Shown here: piece by piece, positions 53,196 to 63,148 of the stretch
Layout: every line of letters begins with the position of its first letter
How positions within the stretch are numbered: the stretch's first letter is position 1
From: Cardiocondyla obscurior
Lineage: Eukaryota; Arthropoda; Insecta; Hymenoptera; Formicidae
Assembly (NCBI RefSeq): GCF_019399895.1
Contig: NW_027228788.1
Span: forward strand, 502,299 to 566,298
Direction: 5' to 3'
Length of the DNA stretch: 64,000 bases
Translations under genes and position numbers: made by a program
The notes under the pieces: model-generated
The model's database searches: none
What the model was told of the DNA's origin: nothing
What the model saw: the letters and a program-made list of their open reading frames with translations, nothing else

Positions 53196-54414
53196 ATGAA
53201 TAACAACAGTGAACTTAAAAATCGAGAGATAATTGCGAAGAAAATTGCTCAAACGAGCGATTCGATTCGCAAAAAGTATCATGCCATGAAGACGGGAAAG
53301 ATGGAAGAAGATATCGCGTTGGAGCGACATTTTAAACCCATCGTTGAGCCTCTTAAACAGATTGTGGAAAACACCGTTGGAAACAACGAAGTTGAATCAG
53401 CCATATCAAAGAACGACTCGTATTTTCTGGAAAAAAAAATGTGTTAACACCAAAACAAAAACGATTAATTACGGCATCTCCAATATCATTACCTGAAGAA
53501 AAAGAAGAAAGTAGATCGACACCAAAACGGAATCGATTAATAAATACATCGCTGATATCTTTATTGGGAGAAGAAGATGAAAGTAGATTGACACCAAAAC
53601 GAAAACGATCAAATGCAACGTCACCGATAACAGCATCGACTCCAATTAAATCAGCGTTAAAACGATCACACACCATACCGTCCACATTAAACGAGACGCC
53701 TAAGTTCGCGCAACAACGAAATTTTTCATCAAAAGAACGTTCACACTCACATTCCATTGAAGACGTTTTCGATACCGCAGACGAACCGTTGGTAACATCT
53801 ATTCGACAAAAGTTGCAAACATCAGAAGGTTGGAAGACTCTTCAAACTCATTATGGACCGTTGGGACAAAAGTATCTAGGCGCTGTTTTGAGCGGAAAAA
53901 ATCTATTAACATCGATAGCGTTTACGGAGTTTATTTCAACGACAATGGAACGATGATTGGCAACAAGCGTGTTGATTTAGATAAAAATGATAATATATTG
54001 ATAGATGGTAAAAAGTATCCTGGAACAGTGGGACTTTACGAATTGATTTTTATGAGATTTCCCGATGAGAGCAGTTATACTGATACCGATAAAGAAAATT
54101 ATAAAAGTATACTCATGGCAACGAATGCACATAAACGTGACTACAATTCTCAAAATCAAGTAAAGAGTAACAAAGGTCACAAATATAAGAATATAATCGC
54201 TCCTGTGCTGAGTAAAAAAATTGGACAAGGTATACCATACGCTGTAACATTAAACAATAATAAAATCGATTATGTTCATTGGGATGATCCAAACGAGCTC
54301 GTAGATCGTCTTCGATTGCTCGAAGCCTCACGCTATGCAGGTCATAACGCTCACGACAATGAGATTTTATCAATTATTGAGGAACTTCGCGAAGTGGGGC
54401 TTATTATAAATTGA
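53196..54414 (+). pseudogene. Polinton structural-region protein, two frameshifts
   Basis: ATG at 53196 (MNNNSELKNREI). It has an N-terminal helical part, then a low-complexity basic region with three TPKxxR-type repeats, and a C-terminal domain of the type common in Polinton proteins (YGPLGQKYLG, GVYFNDNGTMIGNKRVD, YPGTVGLYELIFMR). The frame changes at an A9 run near 53440 and an A6 run near 53900. The C-terminal domain is open to 54414. Function unknown. Confidence 0.7.
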
Positions 54415-54449
54415 AGTATGCATACACAATTTAATCATTTGATATCGAA

Positions 54450-54839
54450 ATGCCGATTAACAAGTTTGGAACATTGCTTAAAGATGGTGGAGGAAGCAAT
54501 ACTAATCAACATTATCGATATAATGCGTTAGTTAGAAATTACGTGCGCGATAACGCTCTTTGTGTAACATCCACCGATTACGACGCGCGATCACACAAAA
54601 TTAAGCATGTAGCTGAACCTTTGGACGATGATGATGCTGTCAACAAACAATATGTTCAACAAAATTTACAGATTTTAAAGAATGAAATTGTGGAACTTAA
54701 TAATAATGTTCAACAGAATGTGCAGAATTTAAAAGATCAACTAAATGAACTGAATAAGAAAATGGAAATACTACAGAGTAGTCTACAGGTTGTGGTAAAC
54801 ACGCTTCGCAATAAATTTATTCGCGGTGAACAGAATTAA
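54450..54839 (+). CDS. Fibre-like coiled-coil protein
   Basis: 129 codons from ATG at 54450. Residues about 48-70 read HKIKHVAEPLDDDDAVNKQY, closely like the shaft motif of phage and viral tail fibres (I..V..P.D..DAVNK.Y). A heptad-rich coiled coil follows to the end. Probably a trimeric surface or tail component; this is inferred from motif only. Open and short. Confidence 0.6.
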   Translation: MPINKFGTLLKDGGGSNTNQHYRYNALVRNYVRDNALCVTSTDYDARSHKIKHVAEPLDDDDAVNKQYVQQNLQILKNEIVELNNNVQQNVQNLKDQLNELNKKMEILQSSLQVVVNTLRNKFIRGEQN

Positions 54840-54845
54840 ACAGCT

Positions 54846-54865
54846 GCCGTTGCCGTTTGCTGTTC

Positions 54866-54913
<48 letters not shown>

Positions 54914-54945
54914 TCGTTGCCGTTGCCGTTGCCGTTTTCTATTGT
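54846..54945. repeat. (GCCGTT)n hexamer array
   Basis: About 16 copies of GCCGTT with few changes, between the fibre-like gene and the integrase gene. Transcribed with the rightward block if that is one unit. Confidence 0.9.
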
Positions 54946-55036
54946 TAATACCGTTTGTTATCGTTTTCGGTGTTGCTATTGTTCATATTTATGAAAAAAA
55001 TTTTTTAATAGTGCGGTAAATCTCATAGCTTTAAAA

Positions 55037-55975
55037 ATGTCAAAGAAAATAAGCTCAGAAAAACTACAATTGGTAAACGAATTGCATACACCGGCGAGAA
55101 GAAATTTTTCTCGAAGGCGTGTCATAGTGCGCGGGTATGATGACTTGTGGCAAGCTGATGTAGTCGAGATGCGCCCATACACACGTGTCAACCAAGGTTA
55201 CCACTACATATTCACCGTTATCGATGTGCTGAGCAAGCATGCATGGGCTGTACCATTAAAGACAAAAAGCGGTATCGAAGTTGCAACAGCGATTGCAAAG
55301 ATCTTTCGCAATAATAAAAGATGTCCGAATAATCTTCAAACTGATAAAGGAAAAGAATTTTACAACGCAAACGTACAAAAACTCTTAAAAAAACATAATA
55401 TTAACCATTATTCTACATACACTGTAATGAAAGCGTCAGTTGTCGAACGATTTAATCGAACGCTTAAAAACGCTATGTGGAAAATGTTTACACTCAATGG
55501 AAATTATAAATGGCTTGATTCACTGCAGCAGCTTGTTTTGGATTATAATATGCGAAAACATCGAACTATTGGTATGCGACCTGTCGATGTTACCCCTGCA
55601 AACGCAGGCAAACTCTTGGCAACGGTCTACAGCCGCATAAAGATTGCTGCTCCAGCACGGTTTAAAACTGGTGATTCAGTACGTGTTAGCAAATTCAAAA
55701 CAATATTTGAAAAAGGCTATACACCAAATTGGACTACGGAAGTATTTACAATCGTCAAAGTGCAAAAAACTAATCCTGTGACATACTTGTTGGAGAATTC
55801 TTGTGGAAAACCTATCGCTGGAGGATTCTATGAACAGGAATTGCTTCACGTAAATAATCCTGATGTATATCTTGTCGAAAAAGTGTTACGAAAACAAGGA
55901 AATAATGTTTATGTAAAGTGGCTGGGATTCAATAATTCACATAACTCATGGATATGCAAGAATAACATTTTATAA
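55037..55975 (+). CDS. Maverick integrase with chromodomain
   Basis: 312 codons from ATG at 55037. The RNase-H-fold catalytic triad is D41 (WQAD), D103 (LQTDKGKEF) and E137 (VVERFNRT). A C-terminal chromodomain follows at about residues 262-312 (YLVEKVLRKQGNNVYVKWLGF). This c-int type is diagnostic of Polintons and makes the 6-base target duplication seen. Fully open, no missing catalytic residue. Confidence 0.93.
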   Translation: MSKKISSEKLQLVNELHTPARRNFSRRRVIVRGYDDLWQADVVEMRPYTRVNQGYHYIFTVIDVLSKHAWAVPLKTKSGIEVATAIAKIFRNNKRCPNNLQTDKGKEFYNANVQKLLKKHNINHYSTYTVMKASVVERFNRTLKNAMWKMFTLNGNYKWLDSLQQLVLDYNMRKHRTIGMRPVDVTPANAGKLLATVYSRIKIAAPARFKTGDSVRVSKFKTIFEKGYTPNWTTEVFTIVKVQKTNPVTYLLENSCGKPIAGGFYEQELLHVNNPDVYLVEKVLRKQGNNVYVKWLGFNNSHNSWICKNNIL

Positions 55976-56065
55976 GAATTTTATATAATTAAAAAATTTT
56001 TTTTTATTTACAATATATATAATGTATAATGTATAATGTATAATGTATAATATATATAAAATTTT

Positions 56066-59000
56066 TTACAACGGTATTTTATAATGCCCCCATGGTAATG
56101 TTTCAATAGAATCCTGTATAATATATCGTTTATCATCATATGGACTTAAAGCAGTTTTTTCCTCACGTATAGTATACACTTCGTACAGCTTAGATCTTAT
56201 ACATGTTTGCTGACGCGTCATTTCTATTTCCTCCTTCAAGCATCGTGTGTAATCATCAAACGTTATCTTCTTGGCGACAACATTACTCTTAACATCTTTA
56301 ATCTTTTTGTATCTTTTTACCATCTACTCGTAATGCATACATTTTTGCTCGAAGTCCAATAAATTCAGTCATGATCGCTCCATTGTTTTCATCTTTCATC
56401 AAACCTGGTACTTTTTTATTGACTTGTGGAATACCATACACATTGTCACAAGCGTAATCACTTGTATCAAATCTATTAATATCACGTTTCATAATCTCAT
56501 AAACGTCTTCGCACTCTATATGATATATAAGACTGTCTGTGTCAGTATACATAATTTTACATTTATTTTGATAAAGAGGTTGCATGTACTCATGATGAAA
56601 TTCATATAAACATGTTTTAGATATGTCCAGAATGCACATTCCAACATAGATCGGTTTATTAAATTTCACTTCAAGTTTGCGCATTTCAATCGCTACCAGA
56701 TTTTCGGCGAAAATGCTACGACTATGAAAATTCGGTTTCGAGATCAATGCCTCAGCACCAAATCTGCCCTCCCAATGTGTTACGAGCCTTACATCAACAT
56801 GATTACGCACGTTCTCCATAGTTTTTCCAAATACTGCATTATTCATTAATTTATACAAGTTTTTTTCAAAATCATTTTTTGCAAGCGTTCTAAATTTGGT
56901 ATTAAGTTCTATATAAACACGTAGCCATGGGGATTGTTTAAATTGTAATATGCGATGTATTTTTGTAAGATGCAGTCCATGATTAATACATTGCTGTAAA
57001 TTGCGATAATGAATGATGTAACGCTTCTTATCATATAAGGTTGCGAGAAGCTTGTCCTGCCGCTTACCGGGTGGCTTATCGCGCGTTGGACAGAATGGTA
57101 GGTCGGCATGCGCATCGTGTAAACGTTGTGAATACTCTAAATCAACCTCGAAAATATAACCATTGGGTGAGTCTGGTGGCACACTCATCACATCGAAATT
57201 AGAAACATTGTCAACCCATTGAAAATCGGCATATGGTAGCGGTTGACACATCGCCCATCCATACAAATTATTAACATCAAAATACATTAAATATGTTGAT
57301 GATTTTGATGAATCATATGACTGCATATATTTATTATTGGCACATGCATATCTGCTTGAGCATTGACTTAAACCACCGCGTATACCGCGTTCAATAAACA
57401 TAACCATATCAATGTCAGTAAGAAGTTCAAATTTTACACCCGTGTGTTTTAACATCGCGTCCCACGTAAAACCTGGTAAGGTGTAATAATATGCGGGATC
57501 AAGTTTGTAACTCACTATACAGCTGTCTCTAAAGTTTTCAAATATGTCAGCTAATAACAAGACATCAGTTTTTAAATACAGATCACTGTATTCCAGATTG
57601 CCAGATATCTATAGCGTGTGCATAATCATTTTCGGATACTGTATCATCAGTCAATGAGCTGTAAAATGATTCACGTGGAGGCAAACATACATCTTCCAAT
57701 TTTTCAATACTGTCAACATATTCATATGGAAAGACTCCTTTACGTGTTAATAAATCAAAATTTTCATTAGTTAGATTAGAAAATTCATATCGCGACACTC
57801 GCAATTTATCTTTACTTAGAAATGATGCTAACTTCTCAAGACTTGTATTTAGAAATTTAAATGAATCAATAAACCTTAATTTTATACAATTATTTCTATT
57901 ATCGGTGGTGCTTTTAACATTTTTTGTAAATGATATATATTTCTCTTTCGTTATGGGAAGCAGTTCTATAGTTCCTTCATAGGCAGTTGCAATTTCTTTG
58001 ATAATAAAATGTGCATCGTAACCCGATAAATTATGAAAAACTATGGGAATACAATTCGAATCCATATAATTTATATTACAATTTGAATGTGCTGGTCCTC
58101 TATATCGACCGGTTAAGTGACAGTGATCGCGGACTCGTATGTCATCTGATACAAATGGTTTTTCACATATGTGACAATGTGTAGCTTTGTTAAAATTTTC
58201 CAACTCGTCTCGTGTAAAATCAGCCATGGGTACATTAGCTGATAAAATTGTTTTTACATTATGCGCTAAATTTTTAAGTTCCTCGGCGAACCATGCAACA
58301 CAGTTATTACCGCGATGAAACCGATACATTGATAGCGACTTGTTGTATGAACAGCATACATAATACCCTATGCTAAAAACCTTATGATGTTGGTGTGCGC
58401 ATGTAGATGTGGTAGAGTCAGCATTCGTTTTTTCTAGGGTACATTCCAAATCGGCATATACCACAAATGGAACTCGTTCCTTTCTAGTATAGTTGTCAAA
58501 ACTTAACCATTTTTTTCATCACATGGTAATATAATTGCGCACTCATTAATTTTTCCACAATCTACGCTGTGTACCATTAATCTTTCACTTGAACTAAAGT
58601 AATGTAAGCATCTGGAATAAAGAATATAAATGCATTAAAAATTTTTTATTGTATAAAAGAAAAAAACATTTTTATTTACATTTTATACTTACCGATCACA
58701 AAAATATTTCTTACTCTTTGTTTTACTAAGCTGTGAACTTATAAGACGTGATAAATTTTTTATCAATGAAAAATGTCCAACATCATTATCTCGCTGTGTG
58801 TACAACAAATGAATGTGTCTCTCGTACTTTATCTGTGAGTTGTATTGGTAGAATTTTTTTCTTCTCAATCGTATATATGTTGATGGAAATATTATTAAGA
58901 TTTTCAAATTTTTTAACATGTTTCATAGTTATTGGAAACTCAATACCTTCAAGATTTAACACTGTTGCATAATGTGGATATGATATTATTCGATCCACAT

Positions 59001-59769
59001 GTTTCTCGGCTGGGTATAGAGCGGCTACCACTGACCATGCGAAACATGCATTGTCAGCAGATTGTATATTTATCACAGCTCTTTTCATTTTAATTTCCTG
59101 TGGTAATATCACATGGCACCCAGCATGTAATGGATTGTGTTTATTTACATTTATCATCAAATTATGTATACGCGACAGTGCCCACCCGCTGTCACGTTCT
59201 TGAAATTCATCCAAGGATGTGAGAATAGGCTCGATAATGCGTGACTCGTACCACTCTTGTAGATCACTTGAACGAAAGAGTTCACAGTTTTTTGTGCACA
59301 CACTTTTATTTGCAGTTTTATTGTTAGCCACAAATTCACCATTAAATACAACATTAATTTTTATATTGTTATGTTTATGCATAACATTTTGCACATGTTT
59401 TAATACAATGTCTTGCGCATCTTCCAGAAATTTGCGAGGCTCGATATAGTTTGAATTAATTACCACACCAGTTAATATGCGGCTTTCAAAAGCTGTGTCA
59501 ATTTCACTCCATCGAAGTCCTTTATTTTTTGTATTATGTCCAGCACCCACATGAATGAAACGTTGTTTTGTTAAATCTCTTAAACTTTCGATACGTGCAA
59601 TACATGCAACTAGTGATTGCTTCGCACCGATTGATAATCTTGCGCGTTTATTTCGCCCCTGGTCCTCCAATAATTCGATATATTCTTCACATTGCTGATT
59701 CCATGCATTAAATTCTTCTAAAGTCAATCGATCTGCTTGCGCTGTCAACTGTTGCTCTCGTCGATCCAT
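56066..59769 (-). pseudogene. DNA polymerase B (protein-primed type), four breaks, one intron
   Basis: ATG at 59769. The N-terminal domain (CFAWSVVAALYP) runs to 58693, followed by an 81-base GT-AG intron (58692-58612) and a zinc-finger-like CLHYFSSSERLMVH. Next come exonuclease motifs VYADLECT and NLSGYDAHFI, an HNH-like CHICEKPF...HCHLTGRYRGPAH insert, palm motif A FDVNNLYGW, motif B KLMNNAVFGK and motif C YTDTDS (56526-56555). The C-terminal part ends at 56066. Frame changes lie near 58840, 58508, 57570 and 56310, most at A or T runs. It would copy the element in the nucleus. Palm residues are all kept. Confidence 0.88.
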
Positions 59770-59823
59770 TTTATTCTCGAGATTTCAATATGTTAAATGA
59801 TAAAATGTGATGTATGCTCCACA

Positions 59824-59830
59824 GTTTTAT
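59824..59830 (-). promoter_or_regulatory. TATA box upstream of polymerase gene
   Basis: TATAAAA on the minus strand about 55 bases before the polymerase ATG. Confidence 0.5.
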
Positions 59831-59879
59831 ATGCGGTATATGACAAACTGCTACGTTTACATTTTTTAAGTAAGTTCAA

Positions 59880-60600
59880 TGAATTCATAGCGATTATGTC
59901 AGCATTTTAAGTATTAACCTTCATAACGATGGAGAACAGATGAAACACTGGAAGCCGCCTGATAATTTTATATTTTTTAATGTTAGCAGTTTTGCACGTG
60001 CATATTGTGATAAGTGACATACATGTGGCGTCTACAAATTTTTGCTTAGTATTTTTTCAGCACATGTGTATAGCTGCGCCTACAAATTTGCGCTTCTGAT
60101 GCAATCTTCATAACATTATTACCTATATAAAATCATTGTTTTTTTCATTTAAAACTAAACGCTTGTAATCCACACCATTGCCTGAGATAACTGGCACGTG
60201 TGACGTCTACAAATCTTGCAAATCTTGCATTTCCAATGCAGTGCGATGCAGTAGCACGTGTGGTGTCCGCAAATCTTGCAATCTTTATATGATATTATTT
60301 TTATTACATTTTAATAGCGGCGCCTACAAATTTGCGCTTCTGATGCAATCTTCATAACATTATCGCCTATATAAAATCACTGTTTTTTTTTCATTTTAGA
60401 TTAAACGCTTGTAATCCACACCATTGCCTGAGATAACTGGCACGTACGGCGTCTGCAAATCTTGCATTTCCAATGCAGTGCGGTAGCACGTGTGGTGCCC
60501 GCAAATCTTGCATTTCTGATGCAATCTTTATGATATCATTTTTTATTTTAAGACTAATGCTTGTGATCCCCACTATTACCTACAAATGTGATCTATATAA
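59880..60600. repeat. Promoter-like tandem repeats between divergent genes
   Basis: A unit of about 242 bases occurs at 60076-60316 and again from 60318, with a partial third copy before 60600. Each has TACAAATTTGCGCTTCTGATG, CTATATAAAATCA, TTGCCTGAGATAACTGGCAC and TGCATTTCCAATGCA. They sit between the leftward polymerase and rightward small genes, so they probably act as a repeated control region. Confidence 0.75.
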
Positions 60601-60603
60601 ATA
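60594..60603 (+). promoter_or_regulatory. TATA box upstream of 131-aa gene
   Basis: TATATAAATA about 50 bases before the ATG at 60650. Confidence 0.5.
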
Positions 60604-60649
60604 CCATCGGGTGACAGTTCACTAAATTTATATTTTGTGTTAAGAGAAT

Positions 60650-61045
60650 ATGGCTGATTTAAATGCTGTAAATGACAATGGAGAATTAATGGATTTATCT
60701 GATGAGGACGATATTGGATTGCCCAACGATAGTGATTATATGAGTGATCAAAGTGAAGATCTTGAAGATTGTATTTCTCGAAAAATAGATTCACCACAAC
60801 TTTTCGCGCTTAATGGACGTACTAAACATTGTATGTTGTCTTTTTATTATTGCACACCTAGTGAAGCTATTGCAGTATGTGCACCATGTATGATTAATTT
60901 AGCTGATGTGGGTGGGCCAATGATTGCCATTCGCAAACATGAAATTGATACTCAAAACGCATTATGCGGTAGATCATGTGGTAATTGTGGACTTCCAATG
61001 TATATGATAATTCCATGCAACATGTGTCCTGTGTGTGTTGCCTAG
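60650..61045 (+). CDS. Acidic Cys-rich small protein (131 aa), unknown
   Basis: ATG at 60650. An acidic N-terminal half (DLSDEDDIGLPNDSDY) is followed by a C-terminal half with six or more Cys (YYCTPS, CAPC, CGRSCGNCGL, CNMCPVC), plausibly a zinc-binding fold. An acidic plus zinc layout suits a regulator, but no family was recognised. Confidence 0.6.
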   Translation: MADLNAVNDNGELMDLSDEDDIGLPNDSDYMSDQSEDLEDCISRKIDSPQLFALNGRTKHCMLSFYYCTPSEAIAVCAPCMINLADVGGPMIAIRKHEIDTQNALCGRSCGNCGLPMYMIIPCNMCPVCVA

Positions 61046-61121
61046 GAATAAAACTTACACAATTTGAAGATTTAATCCCCCCCACTTAATTGATGCATTT
61101 CTTATTAGTGGTGGGGATATA

Positions 61122-61130
61122 TATATAAAA
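61122..61130 (+). promoter_or_regulatory. TATA box upstream of spliced gene
   Basis: TATATAAAA about 75 bases before the ATG at 61205. Confidence 0.5.
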
Positions 61131-61204
61131 AATCTCGGAACAATTATATCACATTAAATGTAACACGCGCATCAAACTGATCTGTTATTACCGTTCTTAA
61201 TGTA

Positions 61205-61971
61205 ATGGATTTTTACGTGCCAACTAATACAAATATGGAATTTAATGTGCCAGCTAATACATCATATGCGAGTAATATGAATTATTACACGCCAGCTAAT
61301 GCATCTAGCACATCGTGTGTGAATAATGAGTGAGTATTAATTGTTCTAACTAAAAAATTTTTTTAATAAAAACTTTATATGGTCATTTTTTTTGTTTTTA
61401 CACTAGCTCATCTAAAGATCATGCAATCCGTATTCTATGTAAGCGATATGCATTGACGGCTACGAGTTATAAATATTTAGAAATTGGTGTTAATGTTGGA
61501 ACACCTAGTTATGTGGAAATTATTATTGGCGATAATCGAGGATTGGAAATGCCGCTATCTCTCGAGGCTTGGAAATCACTCTGCGAGTATCGCGCAAACA
61601 TTTTAAGTTTGCTCCACAACGATTTTAAAAATCTTCAAGACTTCGTGTACCTCGGTGCGTTGACAGCCAGACTACGCAACTTTAATGGCATGGATGTCCT
61701 GCGGTTTGAATCAGCTGGCAAATGCTTAATGATGATGGAATCGACATTTCTTAAAATGATTGATCTTGATGAGTGTATTACATTAGCGTTTAATAAATTA
61801 ACATCTTTTCTTAAAATAATTGATTCGAAATTTGCACGATTTGCTAGCATCGCTTCCACTGCTAAAACTCGTGATGAGGTTGTAAGCGCGATACATGCTA
61901 GCGATTGCTATGATGGGAATCAAATTGTTGATTGTGAGCTGCTAGCTCTAGTATTCGGAGCGCGAAAGTAA
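61205..61971 (+). CDS. Spliced small Maverick gene, unknown (about 229 aa)
   Basis: Exon 1 is 61205-61329 and exon 2 is 61407-61971, with a 77-base GT-AG intron and matching phase. Exon 1 encodes repeats of the form VPTNTN / VPANTS / TPANAS. Exon 2 encodes a folded-looking domain with YLEIGVNVGTPSYVEIIIGD, PLSLEAWKSLCEY and DFVYLGALTARLRNF. A TATA box lies upstream. No known domain. Last gene before the right TIR. Confidence 0.65.
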
Positions 61972-62440
61972 TATTATATTATATTAAAACATTTTTTATT
62001 GCCATCAAAATATACAAATAATGTTATATTTTATAATAAATATATATATAATTTAAATGTTTATATTAAAAAATTTTTTATTGTTGCATTTTTTTTTCCC
62101 CAATATCCATGAACTACTGATTGATCTCATACATATTTTTTTAAAAAACTCAGAATTAAATGTAAAAAGATTTGCGTAAGTATATGTCACATTTTCGAGA
62201 TACATCTTTTAAATGAAATAATTTCTTAATCTCTCATTGCGTGATAGAATGCATCTTAAGTTTCAAACGTGCTAAACGCTGTAAAAGATTCTCACGAGTA
62301 TATGTCACACCTTAGGGATTGCTGTTGATAAAAAAATGCTTTCGTTTTTACTTTCTGACTGTCTGCAGTGAGCTCGTAGCTGTTGCCTGTCAGTCGCATG
62401 CTGATTTTTTCAAGTGCAACACGCATATTAAAAAAATTAG

Positions 62441-62767
62441 ATGGATAAGTGCTCATCGTTAGTACACATTCTCGCGCGCCGCGAGTTGGGCATCGTACCC
62501 CGTTTAGTGCGGGTGGTGTGTGGTGTGGCGCACACCAAAAACAATTCAGCCCAATTAAACTTATATTATGATAACCGCATACGTGGTGAGTGTGAACGAG
62601 GGGAAACATTAACTTTTGACAGGACCCCTCGTTCTATACCCGAAAATCCCGTGGGTGGTGAGTGCGGCTACGTCGTGGACAAAAGATTAAATCTGTGCAC
62701 CCACGGGAAACGATTCGCTTTTGTCGACAGCGAATTGCCGCCGGTAAAAAAAATGCGGCAAAACTAA
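62441..62767 (+). CDS. TIR-encoded small protein (108 aa), right copy
   Basis: 108 codons, ATG at 62441. A conserved core (RGECERGETLT, NPVGGECGY, NLCTHGKRFAF, SELPPVKKMRQN) is shared with the left TIR at about three quarters identity. Because it lies in the TIR, an element would normally carry two copies, pointing inward-to-outward. Function unknown; the basic C-terminus and Cys residues could bind nucleic acid. Confidence 0.55.
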   Translation: MDKCSSLVHILARRELGIVPRLVRVVCGVAHTKNNSAQLNLYYDNRIRGECERGETLTFDRTPRSIPENPVGGECGYVVDKRLNLCTHGKRFAFVDSELPPVKKMRQN

Positions 62768-62874
62768 AAACGTAAGTTTTTAATATCAATTATTTATATT
62801 TTATATAAAAATTTGGGGAACGTGTGGGTGGGTTGACGTGAATGGTAGCTGCTAGTGCGGGGTGTTGTGAGGGG

Positions 62875-63142
62875 GAATAAACACGGGTTCTAACACTGGA
62901 GCGTTGAGGAAGGCGAGGGGACGGGGGAAAAAACCGCGATGAGAGGAGCGCGGAGAGAGGTAGCCGTAGGTGGGAAGAGACCGGGGAGGGGGGAGGGGTA
63001 TCCGTCACCCATTCATACCCCCCCTCCCGGTCTCTTCCCACCTACGGCTACCTCTCCCCGCGCTCCTCTCATCGCGGTTTTTTCCCCCGTCCCCTCGCCT
63101 CCCTCAACGCTCCTGGGTTAGAACCCGTGTTTATTCCCTACT
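62875..63142. repeat. Terminal hairpin of right TIR
   Basis: GAATAAACACGGGTTCTAAC near 62883 pairs with its complement at the tip. The stem is about 120 bases, nearly perfect from the GAGGGAGGCGAGGGGACGGG part inward, with a short loop near 63000-63010. Confidence 0.9.
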
Positions 63143-63148
63143 TATTTG

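Larger units (their letters stand above)
45244..63142. mobile_element. Maverick/Polinton, complete with 6-base target duplication
   Basis: 17899 bases. Both ends read AGTAGGGAATAAACACGGG inward, and the flanks are TATTTG on both sides (45238-45243 and 63143-63148), the 6-base duplication typical of Polintons. Flanking gypsy sequence is continuous once the element is removed. It holds integrase, polymerase B, ATPase, protease, both capsid proteins and small genes. Integrase, ATPase and several others are open, while others have single-base breaks. Confidence 0.95.
62165..63142. repeat. Right terminal inverted repeat of Maverick
   Basis: 978 bases, pairs with 45244-46550 minus the solo LTR. 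Holds a complete small ORF (62441-62767) and a terminal hairpin. Confidence 0.9.
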
